A stretch of 64,000 bases of DNA from contig CM020510.1 in NCBI GenBank assembly GCA_009823395.1, positions 7,287,773-7,351,772 of the forward strand, written 5' to 3'. The notes beneath the pieces are model-generated. The model did not search any database. It was given only the letters and a program-made list of their open reading frames with translations, and was not told the origin of the DNA. Source of the stretch: Thamnaconus septentrionalis. Taxonomy: Eukaryota; Chordata; Actinopteri; Tetraodontiformes; Monacanthidae. Shown here piece after piece: positions 1 to 13,480 of the stretch (within the stretch, counting starts at the first letter, position 1; each line of letters opens with the position of its first letter). A program made the position numbers and the translations under genes.

Positions 1-669
1 CAGTACAAAAAATATTTATTGTACATTGTTGTAAAACTTGAAAGTTATTTATATTATTATTATAATATTTTTTTTCTTTATCTATTTATTTTATTACATT
101 TACTTCTGTACGTAACAGTCCAACTTTATGTTTTATGAACTTCAGGCAGGAAATCATGACGTACATCTGACAACTGCTGAAGGTGTTGTCCTGTCTGGGA
201 CTTTATTTATTAAGTCCAACACTCAGAGTTTTGCGATGTTGACCCTCATAAACCCGCTCAGAAAGTTCTCCCTCGCCCACCGAGCCTCCTCACCTCCTGC
301 GCTCAGATATTCCGTTGCAACACTGAAACCTCCTGCGTGCAAACTCAGACTTCTTCCCTCCGCCGGCCAGAGAAACTTCTTCTTAAAGATGTTTGCTCTT
401 GTGCTGCGGCCCTTTTTTCCTTGTTTGTTTTTGTTTTTAAAGCAACCTGCCAAAACTCACTTAGCGATAGAATGCAAAGCAGCCGAGCCCTCTGGCGAGT
501 TTTCGGAGGCACGTCGACTTTGCTCTCAGTGAAACTTAGAATGTTTTGATCATCCATTAAAAATGTAAGAAAGAAAAAAAACATTAAATTGTAACAGTGA
601 CTCGAAGCAACTAAAACAAATAGATAGATCCCTGACCTCTGTGCATGGGTGCGTGCATGCATGCATGCT

Positions 670-670
<1 letters not shown>

Positions 671-706
<36 letters not shown>
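671..706. repeat. (GT)n microsatellite
   Basis: Uninterrupted GT dinucleotide run of about 18 units, followed at once by non-repetitive sequence. Confidence 0.95.
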
Positions 707-707
<1 letters not shown>

Positions 708-963
708 ACTGCCAGTGCAGAGAGGAAGAAAGGGGGCAGAAGGACGATAATGAGCAGATTTCTCTGGAAACACTCTGTGCGCAGGCAGCTGCCACTTCAT
801 CTGCCCTCCAGGCAGTTTGTGTCTTTCAGCCGTGCTAATTCCTAGTGGGGGAGGAAGCTCTGTGTGTATGTATGGACTACTGTGTGCGTGCGTGGCACAA
901 TAACGTCGTGTCTCGCCGTCTCTCCGCCGAGCTCAGTCAGTTTTATTGTCAGTCCTTGCATCA

Positions 964-964
<1 letters not shown>

Positions 965-1002
<38 letters not shown>
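965..1002. repeat. (CA)n microsatellite
   Basis: Uninterrupted CA run of about 19 units. A second, shorter CA run follows at about 1149-1168. Confidence 0.95.
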
Positions 1003-1006
<4 letters not shown>

Positions 1007-1974
1007 ACACACACACGCTCGCACACCTGCTGTTTCAAAGTGGTGCTGCGTCATCGTCTCATCTGGGCTCCACCAGGTTGACTGCTGCCCATCCTAATGA
1101 CATCATTCATACAGAAGCCCCACCTCCACCGCTTTCTTCTTCTCTGTCACACACACACACACACACACATGCGCGCACACTTGCACGCACGTACGCAACT
1201 CCATACCGTTCCCATGCATTCCTGCCTCCAGATTCTTTTTTACAAAAAAAAAAAAAAAACACCGTCTGTCAGAGACTCCGACACAGGACTTAACTGGAAT
1301 GAGCCGTTTCCCTCTTCCTGGTTCCCACCTGCCAACTTCCTGCCCGTTGACATCATCTCTTCCTGGAGCAAATGCCACAGCGCCCTGGGAGGAAGTGATG
1401 GCATTAACGAGCTGCATGTTGGCTGCGTGGATCAAAGAGGGGCTACACGCCTGCAGAGACGATGAGCAGCGGGATGGCTAATTGAAGTTTTGTCTTATTT
1501 GGGGATAAAAGGATGAAAAGATGTGCCGGTGTCTTTGGCTTTGACTCCGCCCCCTAAATTCCACCTAAGCTCCACATTGTGCAAAACTCACTCTGACAGT
1601 GTGTTCGAAGAATATATGTGCCTCTCTTGTGAGTGAACTCTTGTGCTGGAATGAGCTCTCAGCAGTACCCTTTGTGATGTCACTAAGAGTTCACTGCCTT
1701 TCACATGTTGAAGACCACGCCCTCATTCTCTGGCGTCGTCGCACAGCTGCCTCGTATTTGTTCCCCTTCGCAACATCCACAAGATCCAAAAAAGCATCAT
1801 CTTATTTTTTCAGCTTAAGCAGCTATTTTCTGGAAGTCTGGAGTTTCCAAATGAACATGAAAATAAAACCGGCAGCGTCTCTCCCTTCCACCACTGTACC
1901 AGCTGTAACTGGTTTCATTTTGAATCATTAATTCATCTCCAGAGAACCGGCAGCCGGCAGCTGAGGCTGCCATC

Positions 1975-2019
1975 GCAGCAGCAGCGGCGGCAGCAGCGGC
2001 GGCGGCGGCGGCGGCGCAG
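1975..2019. repeat. CAG/CGG triplet-repeat tract
   Basis: Mixed GCA and GGC triplets, becoming a run of pure GGC units toward the right end. No open frame with recognisable flanks runs through it, so I treat it as non-coding. Confidence 0.85.
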
Positions 2020-2460
2020 GATCACTGGGTTCGCGTACATGCATGTGTGCACGTATGCGCCGCGCACAGCCCACTTCTCTGTTTTCTCTTCCTCAGCAGT
2101 GTCAAGTGACATTTCATATTCCTGCCGACGTGAATGCGCGTGTTGTTAGCGAAGGAGCTGCTTCCATAAAACAGGGCGTGGACTCCCCCCCCCTCCCCTA
2201 CCCCCCACAACCCCCCAGGCTCTCTCTGCACATGCACACATTTCCTCAGCGGACTCACTTTATGCAAACAGTTTTTATTATTACTTTTTTTTTTTCTATC
2301 TCTTTCTCTGCACGCTAGAAATCTTGTGAGCGCCGGCCAGTCACCGGCTGTCTGGGTTATTTCGAGGATGAGTGATGAACCCCCTCTGACAGCGCGCTAG
2401 CGTTAGCGAGACTAACCACTGGAATTATCTATTAGCAATGTTGTATGCGTTGCGGCATGC

Positions 2461-2462
<2 letters not shown>

Positions 2463-2497
<35 letters not shown>

Positions 2498-2541
2498 CGC
2501 CCCTTAAAACTCATTTTCTCTCTCTCTCTCTCTCTCTCTCC
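2463..2541. repeat. (GT)n followed by (TC)n microsatellites
   Basis: A GT run at about 2463-2492 and a TC run at about 2516-2541, separated by a short unique spacer. Confidence 0.9.
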
Positions 2542-4495
2542 TTCTAATCCCATCCGAGGTTGCAGGAGAAAAAGGCGGTGACAAATATATTGATCGGTTC
2601 CCAACTTGAAAGCAATTTGTCACGGCACCGGGTAAAGCTTTACGGTGGGGGAGGGGAAGGGGTGGGCAGGCTCGCTCACATGATCCACTGCATGCCAGCG
2701 GCCTGCAGCGTGCAGACGCACACACTGCGGCCGCACTTGCATGTTCACCTTTATGCTGTATGTGTAAGTAAGGAACATTTAATACAAACATTGATATGAA
2801 AAATATGTCGGGGTTGATTATCACAACTATTTAAAGGCCCAGCAGGTAATATTTCAAAAGGTTATATCAGCTTAAAATGAAATGGAAATTTCCATTTCGT
2901 TTTTTTTCTAGGTTTTGGTTTGATTAAAAAATAATTTGGAATTTAGAAACAGGTGTGACAGAAAATCACAAAATGGTTAACACTGTTTGCGATGTGATTT
3001 CTTCTCAATAGGTGGCAGTAACTCCGACACTTTGGGCCTTTAAAACAGAAATCACTAAATCAAGATTAGCGATTTTGCCGCTTTTCAAGTATTTTGCCAG
3101 CGGCGCCCCCTTCTGAACGCTCAGCAGAACCACCTCCAACGTGAAGCACCTGCTTTGGGTTACGTTTCTTGCCCACTGCTGAGTTTTTATTGTTCGTTAG
3201 GCAGTAGCTGCAACTTGCAGATATTTTCTTGGAATGTATCCTGTTATTATTACCAGTCGGCGCCAACAGTTGGGCTTTAAGAGCCAAATGCCACATATTA
3301 CGATTCGTTACACTAGTAGCTTATCCACCAGCATAATGATGGTGCTCCGGAGGGGCAACCTGCACTTAAACGCGTCTCACCGTCGCCGATATTTATATAA
3401 ATAAGATCCGATGCCAAACTGTGGCCTGTGCGAGAACAGATCCTGGATCTGAATGATGCCATAAAAGAAGTGGGATGTGTAATTCTGTGAAATACGGGTT
3501 ACACCACCGCAAAGCCCCTCCGGTCCTAACTGCAGAGTGTTGACGTGTGTTTACGTGCAGCCGCCCCGCACATTTGGACCGACCGTGTTATTTGAAACCG
3601 CTAAATAATTGACTTAATGCAGCCTGCAACCTGGCTCACATCTTTCTCCAGTGAGGTTTTTTTTTTCCTTAAGGTTCTCCATTCCAAGCCTTCTTTTATT
3701 TTTTTTGCTGTCTTACGTTACCCACGACAGTGATACTGCACAAAATGACATTGACTCGGACGCATTTTTCACAACGGTGTGGATATGAAACGACATTCCT
3801 GGGATTATTCACGGGGCTTTGCATTCTTTCATGTCAGCTGAGTCATTCCATTGTGCGGAACCTCCGAGATGTGTTGTGTCTGGCGAGCTTTCAGAGATTT
3901 AATCTGATCTCCGCGCAGCTCTTTGTTTTTTTTTCTTTTTCTTTTTTCTTTTTTTAAATGGCCTCGCTTCCACGTTCGGACCTCAAGTCCAGAGCGCCGA
4001 CGTTTCCAGAACCAGCAGTCGGCTGCGAACCGGTCGGGTCACCGTGGAGGGTGGATGGGGGTGAGGGGAGGGGAGGGGTCTCTGTTTGAAGTCCAATCAC
4101 TATTGCTGTGCGGGCGTGTTGTTGCCCGTCTGCCGCTGTAAAATGTCAGCGGGCCGTCATTTTATCTCTGCAGACTCTCAGGGTGACTCGGCGTTTTTCT
4201 CTTCTCTTCTTTTCTTTTTTTCTCCCCTCCAACGGAAAGCGTCTGTGTTAAAGCGTTACTTTTTAAAGCTCGTCTCAGTTTAATCTCTCACCCCCCCGAC
4301 CCTCCTTCCAGGTATTACCCGCCGTCGCTGCTCCCCGCTGCCCTGAGCTCTGCCGGTTCCCGGCTCAGCCGATCCCTTAAAGCTGCTCACCTAGAATGCA
4401 AACATTTATGCATGAGATGCCTCCTCCCCCCCTCCTACCTCCTCCCTTCCTTCCTCCTTCCCTCCCGCCTCCCCCCTCCCCCAACCCCCCATGAA

Positions 4496-4504
4496 TGACT
4501 CAGC
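4496..4504 (+). promoter_or_regulatory. MARE/ARE-like motif TGACTCAGC
   Basis: The nine bases match the TGACnnnGC antioxidant-response / Maf recognition core. It lies between a C-rich pyrimidine tract and a CT-rich stretch, 1.1 kb left of a CpG-rich block. Single-motif matches occur by chance, so functional status is unknown. Confidence 0.2.
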
Positions 4505-4651
4505 ATCCAGTTTTTGTCTCCCACCCTGTCGTTTATCGTTCATGCTTGCGCACGCTCCCCCGCACATGCGTCCTCTTCCTCTTCCTCCTCCCCCTCCTGC
4601 GTGGATCTCATTGCACGCAGACTTCAGAAGAGCCATTTTCAGCCTGTTGCT

Positions 4652-4682
<31 letters not shown>

Positions 4683-5511
4683 TAATTGTCCCGGGAAATC
4701 GTGGGTTTCTGCGCAATAAATCACCCCTCTGGTACACCGTGTTCTCCTTTCGTGCGCACGCTCGACGTATCGCGAAGCGAGGAAGAGCGCGGTGGAGGGG
4801 GGGCGGGGCTCCAGAATTGCATTTAAAAGGCTGCAAAAAAAACAATACGCATAAATAAATTAAAATAAAAGCTCTCCGTCGCAGCAGGCGTTTGAATTTG
4901 CCAAAGGCACTACTTTTTCTTCTCTTTTCTTTTTTCTTTGAGGCCAATCAGTGGATTTGGTTGTGTGTAATGAGAATGTAAATGAGATTCACATCCTCCT
5001 CTCTGGTTTTGGACGGCACTGCTGCGTGTTTTCCCCCCTCGGCCTCGCATGCTTCACAGTTTAGGGAACAGGTTTTGCCGACTCTCAGGTTTTGCCGACT
5101 CTCAGGTCTCCTCCCGCGAGGACTGGCAGTTCTCGGAAAGGCTCAGTTTTCGAAACCTGTGCGTAAATTCCCAAATAAAGGTCAGGGTGGATAAAAATAA
5201 AAATGATTTGGCTGATGTTCCAGTGGTACTAGTCGGTATCGCTCGGGAGGGCGGAGCGAGTTCTGAAGGTGTTTGCGTGTTTTTTCCCCTTCTTCACCCG
5301 CTGCGCTAACGGTGTTGGGCTTCGACCAGGCCGCTAACAAGGCCAGCGGAGCCACAGTATCGGCTCCCTCACTGAGGCCTCTGACCTGAACTGATGTCCA
5401 AACACAAACCCAACAATTGATCGTCTATGATTCAAGTTTGAGCGAGAAAAAAAAACTCAAAAGAAAAGCAAAGGCCCGGCCGCCGTCGCTGCAGCCGCTC
5501 GTTTCAAATTC

Positions 5512-5514
<3 letters not shown>

Positions 5515-5582
<68 letters not shown>
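5515..5582. repeat. (TC)n microsatellite, two runs
   Basis: Two TC runs separated by a few bases (about 5515-5551 and 5556-5582), just left of the CpG-rich block. Confidence 0.95.
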
Positions 5583-5588
<6 letters not shown>

Positions 5589-5639
5589 CACTCATTCAGG
5601 AGGGCGTGCGTGTTTGTGTGCCTCTGCCTCGCAGGCCTC

Positions 5640-6850
5640 TCTCCACTGTTGCTCAGAGCGCGAGGTTCACTGAGTTTCCGAGGTGGTGGTGGGGGGAGGG
5701 AGGGTTGCCGGGTTCACGACGCTGCTGAGAGCTAGTTTGTCTAAAGTCCCGTCCTTGAACTGTGAAAGGATACGCTGCGAGGGGAAAAGCCTTTTCAGAC
5801 TAACTGCAGCGGCTGAAGCCGGGCCAGCTGAACCGACGCCAGGCAGAGACAAAATCCCGGGCGACTCGCTAGCGAGACGAGGTGGCCGGGGCCTCCCGGG
5901 GGGCAGGGTGGGGGGGAGGGTGGTAAACCCTTTCGCACGCAGCGTCTTCTTGTCACTTTTAATCACCTCGGACTCGATCGGGGCCGCGGATAATCTCTCG
6001 AACGTCGCCCGGCGAAGGATGACGGAGCAAATTTGTCCCTTCGAGCGAGCGAAAACTTTCCCCCTAAAAGTGGCAGCAGCTGGCGCTCGCAACGTGTCGC
6101 TCCACCAAAAACAAAAACCAGTCGGTGCTGCGGCCTCGCGCCCGAGGTAGTGAAAGTGGCTGAACTGGGCACGAGGGGAAAAAAAAAACTGCTACTTCGC
6201 TCCCGTGCGGCTGCCGCTAAAAGCTAAGCAGCGCCGCAGGACGTGAGCTGTTTCCTATCAGGAGTCCCGAGCTGCAACCGGAGGCCGGCTCCCTCTCGCA
6301 GGCGCAGACAGACCTGCTCCTGCGCTCAATTAGGCAAAAAAAAAGAAAGCAGAAGGAATGCTCCGGCGGCATGCAGGCGTATCCGCACACGCAACCGGGC
6401 CGCTGCGAGCATATTTTACGCCCAGTGGAAGCGGCGGGACGGGCCCAAACTGCAGGGACGGCAGAATCTTCTCGCATCTTCTTCTTCCTCCTCCTCCTCC
6501 TCCTTCTTCTTCTTTTTCCCGTTCCTCGGCCGATATCTTTGTCTCTACCTCCTCACCTCTCTCCCACAACAAGTTCTCTCCGAGCGCCAGCCCCGCAGAG
6601 GGAGAGAGAAGCGCGCGTGTGTTTGCGTGCCAAGCAGCGAGCGGCGCCGCCAAAAAGCCGAAGCCAATGTGGAGGCTCTCCGAGACGGAACGCCGGAGCA
6701 ACTGTTGCTCCACGCTGCTGGCTGCAGAGGAGTCTCTCTGAATGTGTGAGCGTTTTCAAAAGGAGAAGAAGAAGAAGGAGGAGGAGAAGGAGGAGAATAA
6801 AACCCGTGAAGTGGCAACTGTTCCCACACCGTCCTGCTCATTGATCGTCT
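5640..6850. promoter_or_regulatory. CpG-rich block, possible promoter or first exon of an unidentified gene
   Basis: This block is visibly GC-rich and keeps many CpG dinucleotides, in contrast to the AT-richer sequence on both sides. Such islands in vertebrate DNA usually mark promoters and 5' exons. Several frames stay open for 100-170 codons on both strands, as expected from GC-rich sequence with few stop codons, and none resembles a known protein. It also carries poly-purine GGA/GAA runs (about 6480-6515 and 6760-6800). I could not define a transcription start, a convincing splice donor or a strand. The nearest identified gene, aipl1, is 15 kb to the right and is not an obvious target. Confidence 0.4.
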
Positions 6851-7764
6851 AATATGCGGTCGACAGGGTTGAGCGAGACGCTAACCGGGAAAAAACGTTT
6901 CTGTTTTTGTTTCTGTTTTTGCAGGATTTGCTAAATCGCTCTGACAGATTTATTGATCCGATCTCGTTTCTCCTGTGATCTGGATGTGGATGTGCAGCTC
7001 AGTTCAGCGGCTGCTCTGTACATTCTTCTGTCACTACCGATATGTTCCGCAAATTTTAGATTTTGCCAGAGTCGATTTTCTGCTCTGTTTTGAAGAGGCT
7101 CGGAGAAAAAAAGGGAATAACGTCAAATTTGAAATGTGAAATCTTTTCTGCAGGTTGTTCATCTTTCTGCACGGCATCTTAACATGCAGTTGAAAACTCT
7201 TGTGAGTTGTCACAGAAAACCTGTTCTAATAGCTTTCAGCACGCGCACGGCGCTGAAGAGGATCCTCCCTGGCCGACCCACAGCAGTTCTTCACTGGCAA
7301 GCTTTATGTCCTCGTGCTGCAGCTAAAGCTGCCAGCTGAAGAACTGTTGTGGTCGGACCTCTTTCGTCCGTCAAGATACCGACTGACCGACACACCGCAG
7401 GAGGAGGAGGAAGAGGAGGAGGAGGAGGAGGAGTCGGGAGCTCAGGGCCGTGTCTAAACGCTGTTACTCGTGTGGCGTGTTCATGCGTTGCCATTCCTGC
7501 CATGACACCTGCTGCATGCTGTAACGAAAACCATTGCACCATGTCGGACTGAGCTTCACGACGGCGGCGCTTTCGTGCAGCTTGCATCAGCCAAGGAAAC
7601 CAGTTGGAGTCGAGCATCAGAAAAACCTTTTAACCTCAGTCAGTGTTTCTTTGTCCTTTTTTTTTCATCATTTCTGCCTTTAAAATGTAAAAAAGAAAAA
7701 ATATCCAAACTGGGGTGAAAACAGCAACTTCTGGCATCAACGTGCTTCAACTTTTAATACTCTG

Positions 7765-8130
7765 TGTCTTAAAGGACCTAATGTTAAACTTTATTTTAAT
7801 ATTTTTTTCTTTCAGCCCAGATTACAGTCCTGCAGGCATGTTTAGCCCTCTGTTTGCAGTCAGTGTCATGTTATCATGTTTGAAAAAAGGGGCTAAAACA
7901 TGGTGGTCTCAGATGACTGAACCAGCTGCTTGCTAGGTATGATGTAACTAGTTTATCAGTAGCTCCAGTGCCCTTGGTGACATCACAAAATGCCAGGTTG
8001 TAGGTGCCTGCTAGCTCTTTGCTGGACTTTACACATGTTTTGATGCGTGTTGTAGCAAAGCTTCAGGCAGGCACTCACAAGATGGAGGTATCAGCACTTT
8101 TGTGACATCACAAGGGGCTGATGTCCACAA
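7765..8130. mobile_element. TIR-element family, degraded copy
   Basis: It begins near an AAAGGACCT end and contains the CCCTCTGTTTGCAG-type motif near 7,843. Two copies of the TGACATCACAA core (7978-7990 and 8103-8115) suggest two overlapping or nested insertions. No clean right end is visible. Confidence 0.45.
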
Positions 8131-8573
8131 CCAAATGTCCTGACGTAAATTTGTACACAGAAATGTCTGTGTTTCCAGGAAATTCGCCGACAGGCTACAC
8201 AGAAAGCACAGAAAATCATCGGTCAACGTCGGTCGGTGGAGGCAATTTTGCAAACCCGAAGCAGCTCCCGAACCCCGTCGCTCGCCTCTCATAAACCTGA
8301 GCGTCCAGTCGCGGGCGGACATCTTGCCGGCGACCCTGCGGCCGTCGTAAAGACGGACTTCAAGAGACGCGGCCAAGGCCAGAGCAGGATATGAGCACAA
8401 GTGTGTCCCCTTTTAAAAGCTGCCGGCCAGACTGAAGCGAAGGGGAAGGAATGTTCAGAGGCCCTTAACAAAACCAGATGCCCCGGATTACTCTGCCTTA
8501 CACACACACACACACACACTCTCACTCCTCAAGACGTCTGCCACAGATGGGAGCGAGACGGGACTGGACCGGC

Positions 8574-8613
8574 CTCCTTCCTTCCTTCCTTCCTTCCTTC
8601 CTTCCTTCCTTCC
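8574..8613. repeat. (CTTC)n microsatellite
   Basis: Ten CTTC tetranucleotide units in an uninterrupted run, between two CA repeats (about 8501-8519 and 8718-8755). Confidence 0.95.
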
Positions 8614-8714
8614 CTCCGCACACTGCTCCCTCTCCGTCTCTGTATCCTTCTCATCCTCCTGCTGCTTTTTGACACATTATGTTATGGAAGAACTCTTCCA
8701 ATCCCCCACAGCCT

Positions 8715-8717
<3 letters not shown>

Positions 8718-8755
<38 letters not shown>
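8718..8755. repeat. (CA)n microsatellite
   Basis: CA run of about 19 units. Confidence 0.95.
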
Positions 8756-8757
<2 letters not shown>

Positions 8758-11054
8758 ACCTGAGCAGCGTGCAGGATTATTCCGCTCCCTCTCCCCGTAC
8801 ATCCTCTTTGGAGAGCACTTCCAGTTCCTGCATTAATGTGGCACATATTAGGGCCACACCTTGACCTTGTCCGTCGTGTGTGGGTGAGTTTCAGGTCAGA
8901 GACTTGTCAGCCTGATCGGCTTCCAGGGAATCTGCCTGTGAGTGCATTAAGAGATTGCCAAAAGGAGGGACGGCACCTGCACCGAGGACACACGTCGTCC
9001 CGTCCTGTTACAATTCCCGTTTTTTTCTTCTTCTTTTTCTTAGCTAATGTTGCACCACTCGCCTCTTCTCTCTGTTTCAAATGCAGATGTGCCGCTGCCG
9101 CTGTGTCGGAGCTCTTGGATCATCAGCTGGTGAGCCAGCTGTGCGGGAGGAGAAGGAGGCGACGAGGGCAGAGAGGTAGACAGAGGGCTGCTGGGAAGTG
9201 AGGTGGAGGAGGGAGTCGACCTACACGTCATTGAAAGAAATGGAAAGGGCAGAAAAGCCATCAAAAAATTATTTTGCTCATTTAGTGGAGTTGGTTGAGG
9301 GAAATCCTGTCACTCAGTGCTATAGCGGCTTTAAAATCAAATGCAAAAAAAGAAAACATATCATTTTTTGTTTAAAATAAGTATGTAACATGTCAAGACA
9401 GGAGACATGTTAAGGCCGCCAGTCCGGTAGTGTGTAAACCGACTTGAGTGGATGCTTTGGCTGAAAACGTGTTCCACATTTTGTCAGCCAGTTATGTCAC
9501 GTTGGCGTGAAAAAAAAAAAAAAAAAGTTGTCCCAGTTCAAAGACTTCCTGTTGAGAAGTGGCTGATGAATGCAGCCTTCCGGTTCCCAAATCTGAAGGC
9601 CTACGCAGTCCCAGCATGCACTGCAGATTGGCCCTTTTTTTTTTGCCAATAGGAGCGACAAGCTGCGACCATCAGCTAATGAGACACTGGTTTTGATGCA
9701 GAAGAACTGAACCTCTTTGACTTCTGGATACCAAAGACCTTCGCTGATTGAATTAGGAGGAGTTCTTGATTTTTCTTTCTGTGAAACCCCTGCGGATGAA
9801 CCATCCCTTTAATATATACACGAAAAGACACCTTTTAATATAAAGGTTAAATCGTGATTACGGCAGAACAGACCATATACACGCGTGAAATGATGTGAAA
9901 GAAAAAAACAATTTGTACTGCTGCTCTGTTTGATGTTAAGGAAATTACACTGAGAGAAGTAGTTTTGAAAGAAAAACCCTGCTTTCTAAGAAGCAATTAA
10001 AAAGCCGAGCAACTACTTCAAAAAACAAAACAAAACATCATTAAATACTGAATGGAAACGACAATAGAGGTTTTATGTACGTTTTAGTCTCAAGCAGCTA
10101 ATTGAAGAGTTTAATCCTGGAGGAGGCCTTGCAGCAATCTTCATCTCCTTCAAACTGCTTCAACAGAACACAATTCAGCAGGACGTCCTGGCAGCGTCCA
10201 GTCCTCTGGCTGCTAGCAGCGGTTTCAGTGTTGCAGCGCCTGACTGCCATTGTTGCTGTTTTCTGCTGAAGAGCAGTTAGAATCCAAGCTGAGAAACTTC
10301 TCCTCCTCCTCCTCATTTTTTGCTTTTGCAGCCTTTTAATCAACATCAGGCCGGCATCTGCGCAGGGTTAGTTAGCGCACGCTGGGCTCAGCCGACGATA
10401 ATCTGACTTTGGCGTTGCGAGAGCTCCTTGATCTCCTTGACAAATAAAGACGGCTGGCAAAAAACCGAGATGCTCTTTCATGACGGGAAGGAATCTTGCT
10501 GATGGAGCTTCATTTCTTTTGTTCCTATATTTTCTGGTGGTGTTTTTATGCTTCCGAATGAATTTTCTACGTGTTGAGAGTTTGTTTGTCTATTTGAAGA
10601 CTCCAGCACTCTCACCATGCAACCCACCTCCCTGCCCCTGAGTGGACATCAGGAAGAAGAGCCAGATCCAGGTCCAGAGCCAGGCCCGGGTCTGAAGCGG
10701 TTTACAAACCTCTCCTAAATTCTTGCCCGTGGGGGAAATCATGTGAAAGCTCCTTAGGCAGATTATCCCCGGCTGCCTCGACGGCAGCTGGCGGCGAGAT
10801 CCTCGCGAGTGGTGCACCTGACTCGCTAGCAACGGTGACGCAACCCGCTGGGGGCACAGCGAGCTCCCGCAATCCTTTTGGGACCTTTAGCCCTCGGGGG
10901 TAAAAGGGCAGCTCCAGTGTTTGAGAGCAAACAGGAAGTGAATCTGGAGATTGCACAGACACACGCGTACACGTATAACTGTTAATGCCTTAATCATGTG
11001 TGATCTGATTACAAGCGGCGTCGCCGACGTCTCCCCCGACGGAAGAGGTAAGTT

Positions 11055-11058
<4 letters not shown>

Positions 11059-11085
<27 letters not shown>
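11059..11085. repeat. (AC)n microsatellite
   Basis: AC run of about 13 units. Confidence 0.9.
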
Positions 11086-13129
11086 CCACAAAATACTACA
11101 AACCTCTGCTCCTTTTTTGCTTTTGTCAGCAAAGCCGGCTTTTTGATTTTGTCATAATTTTATATCTCATCATTTTATATCATTTTATATCTCAGTACTA
11201 TACTGAAGGACAATCTGTACTTGCATTCCATGTAGCCAGAACACTAAAAACTCCCAGTTTCTCAGCTGCTGCTCTTGGATAAATGGCTTTTTGCAATGCC
11301 CTTTAATTTGTCTGTCTTGGTGACAAGCAAGGAGAAGAAGTGTATTGTTGATTTCCAAGGTAGTCGGCGTTGAAACACAATGTTCTAATTACGTCCCGAC
11401 ACATTCCGTTCTGTTAAAATGAAGGAACTCAGTCTCTTTGCGTGAGTGTTGTGGCAGAACCGTTACGCAACCGCCGAGGCTAAATTTACCAAGAAGAAAA
11501 ACCACACAACAGTCAAAGTGTTTGGTTGAAGGAGTCGGGAAAAAAATTGTTTTTCTTGTTGTGAATGAAATGACTGAAAACTAAGATGTGATGAATCACC
11601 AGTTGCTCCCAGCGAAGCGGCGCATGGACACCAAAAGGACAAGGCGTTGCTAATTTTTAAGGTCCATTCTGCTGAATTGACTTCTGACTTTCAATCCGTT
11701 TGACGCGGCGCGGCAGCTGGATCGCTCAGATTTCAGCCCACTCGCCGAGCTTGCCAACTTCCAATAGAGGGCATTTTCAACCTGCCTTTGTCTTCCGTGA
11801 ATTCCAGAACCAATCCATTCTCATCGCATATAGGGAGGCGGGACATATGAGGCCAGTTACAGTGTAATTGAAGTAAAAAGTGGCTGCTCCAAGCTGCTCA
11901 TAAAAAACCCACAGAATCAGAACAAGAAGCTATTAAGAGCTGCAAACAACTGCTAAAGAGATTAGCGTGGATGCTACTATGTTAGCAGTCTTATCAGATT
12001 TGGATGGCAGCCCGTCATAAATCTGATTGGTCCACCTACAGAGTTACTATACATCACCTTATTATTGGCTCCTTACTTGATGATTACAAAATGACTACAG
12101 GCTACAGATGATTACAAAATGTTCCAACTGCAAGTTATAAATCATTTGTTAATTTATCAGATTATTGCATCGTTTAATTATGATTAATTTGAAACTGTAT
12201 TTTTTTAAAACACAAAAAGAAAGATGTGGACGAGCGTAAAAAAGATTCTACATTTTCTAAACTTGCCAGTTGATGACAAATGTGGAACTCTAATCAAAGT
12301 CTTGTACGCACATTCGTAAAAGTCATGTCTACTCACTGGAAGCACAAAATATTATGGTTTAAGCTAAAATGTTACAGCCCAAAGACATCACTAAGACAGC
12401 GTGTCAAAGCCGCACATCAGCAGCTGTTTTTACACAGTAAATAAAAGTTATATGACCTCAATAAATAACGAGACTCATGAAAACTGGCTGTGCAATTAAA
12501 TTAAACAGATTTATTTTTTAATCAGTGGTATTCACTGTCTTGGTATTGATTAAAGACTTTTTGGTTTTGGGTTTGTTTTTTTGTTTGTTTTTTTTAAGAA
12601 ACTCTCTCGAGGCGGTACACACCTAATAGTAAAAATGTCTGCAGCCGGAACCTGACAAGGTCTGCTTGTTTTTATATTGTCTTCAAGACTGCAGTTTTTT
12701 TTTTCTTTTTTTTTTTAAGTCTCGGAATTTTATCACCGCGGCCTTCAGGTTTGCTTCGTACAGCTGTGTTGTGCGAGCTGCGCTGGGTCGATAAATGAAC
12801 AATAAATAAGGCAATTTATTGAAACAGTCAATGCAGCAACTGTCTACGGAGCTATTTGTTACATTTAACTGCGTAATGAACGTGACCATAAATCATGCGA
12901 GGGCCTACCGTTTAAAGAGCGCGTGACTGGCACAGATAGACTGGCTCAGCCTTAATAAAATCCTGATGCAAGAGTAAATCTTTTTTAATGACTTTTAAAT
13001 GTGGTGAGAGAAAAAAAAAACAGAAATGTGTGAAAAGCTTTTTTGTTTTTACCACATTTCAAACATTAAAGTTCATATGTGTCTTTATTGCAGTTAATTC
13101 CCCAGAGATGAGAAACATCCATCCTTTCT

Positions 13130-13480
13130 CCTTTTGTTTGGATTGGTCCACTTCAAATCCCGCTCTTTGTGATGTCACACAGGGCACTGGAAACATCTCC
13201 CAGGTTAGTGACGACATTCCCAGGAAGGTGTTGCTTCCACACTCTGAAACCACTTTGGTTTTGACTCAAGAACCCAGAGTTTGGCTGTCAACAGAGGGTT
13301 TTAAACATGCTGTTTTGTATAGATTTTTTGTTTGTTTGTTTTTGAATTTGGAGAATTAATCATGCAAGGCTTCTCCAGTATTCACAATGAAAAAGAAAAT
13401 TTGAAAATGGCCAAACATGGGACCTTTAAGTAAATAACTAAGACAAAAGAGCATTTGTGGAGGAGGCCGTAAACATAGGG
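13130..13480. mobile_element. TIR-element family, degraded inverted copy
   Basis: The core motif appears reversed (CTTTGTGATGTCA at 13165-13177). ATGGGACCTTTAA near 13,418 matches an element end, and GGAGGCCGTAAACATAGGGCT near 13,461 resembles the reversed second family motif. The order suggests a rearranged or composite copy. Confidence 0.4.

Larger units (their letters stand above)
1..5400. other. Gene-poor stretch, no exon recognised
   Basis: I find no recognisable protein domain, splice-bounded coding exon or RNA gene here. The left 600 bases are AT-rich. From about 640 onward the stretch is broken by CA/GT and TC microsatellites and homopolymer runs. Open frames crossing it are mostly read-through of CA repeats (His-Thr repeats) or low-complexity sequence and do not resemble known proteins. 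A fragment of the TIR-element family described elsewhere lies near 1,530-1,760 (core motif at 1670-1682). A short exact tandem duplication of an 18-base unit lies near 5,070-5,106. It could be intergenic or part of a long intron or UTR of a gene beyond the left edge. Confidence 0.5.

Noticed and set aside
1..20. Polyadenylation signal of a minus-strand gene at the left edge
   Set aside because: The minus strand reads ACAATAAATA here, but I found no coding exon to its right that would use it, so it is more likely chance AT-rich sequence.
946..1293. Open frames rich in His-Thr repeats in 0.8-1.4 kb
   Set aside because: They are translations of CA microsatellites.
5683..6150. Open frames of 140-168 codons on both strands in the CpG-rich block
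   Set aside because: GC-rich sequence has few stop codons. The frames overlap each other on both strands and none resembles a protein family or has credible splice sites.
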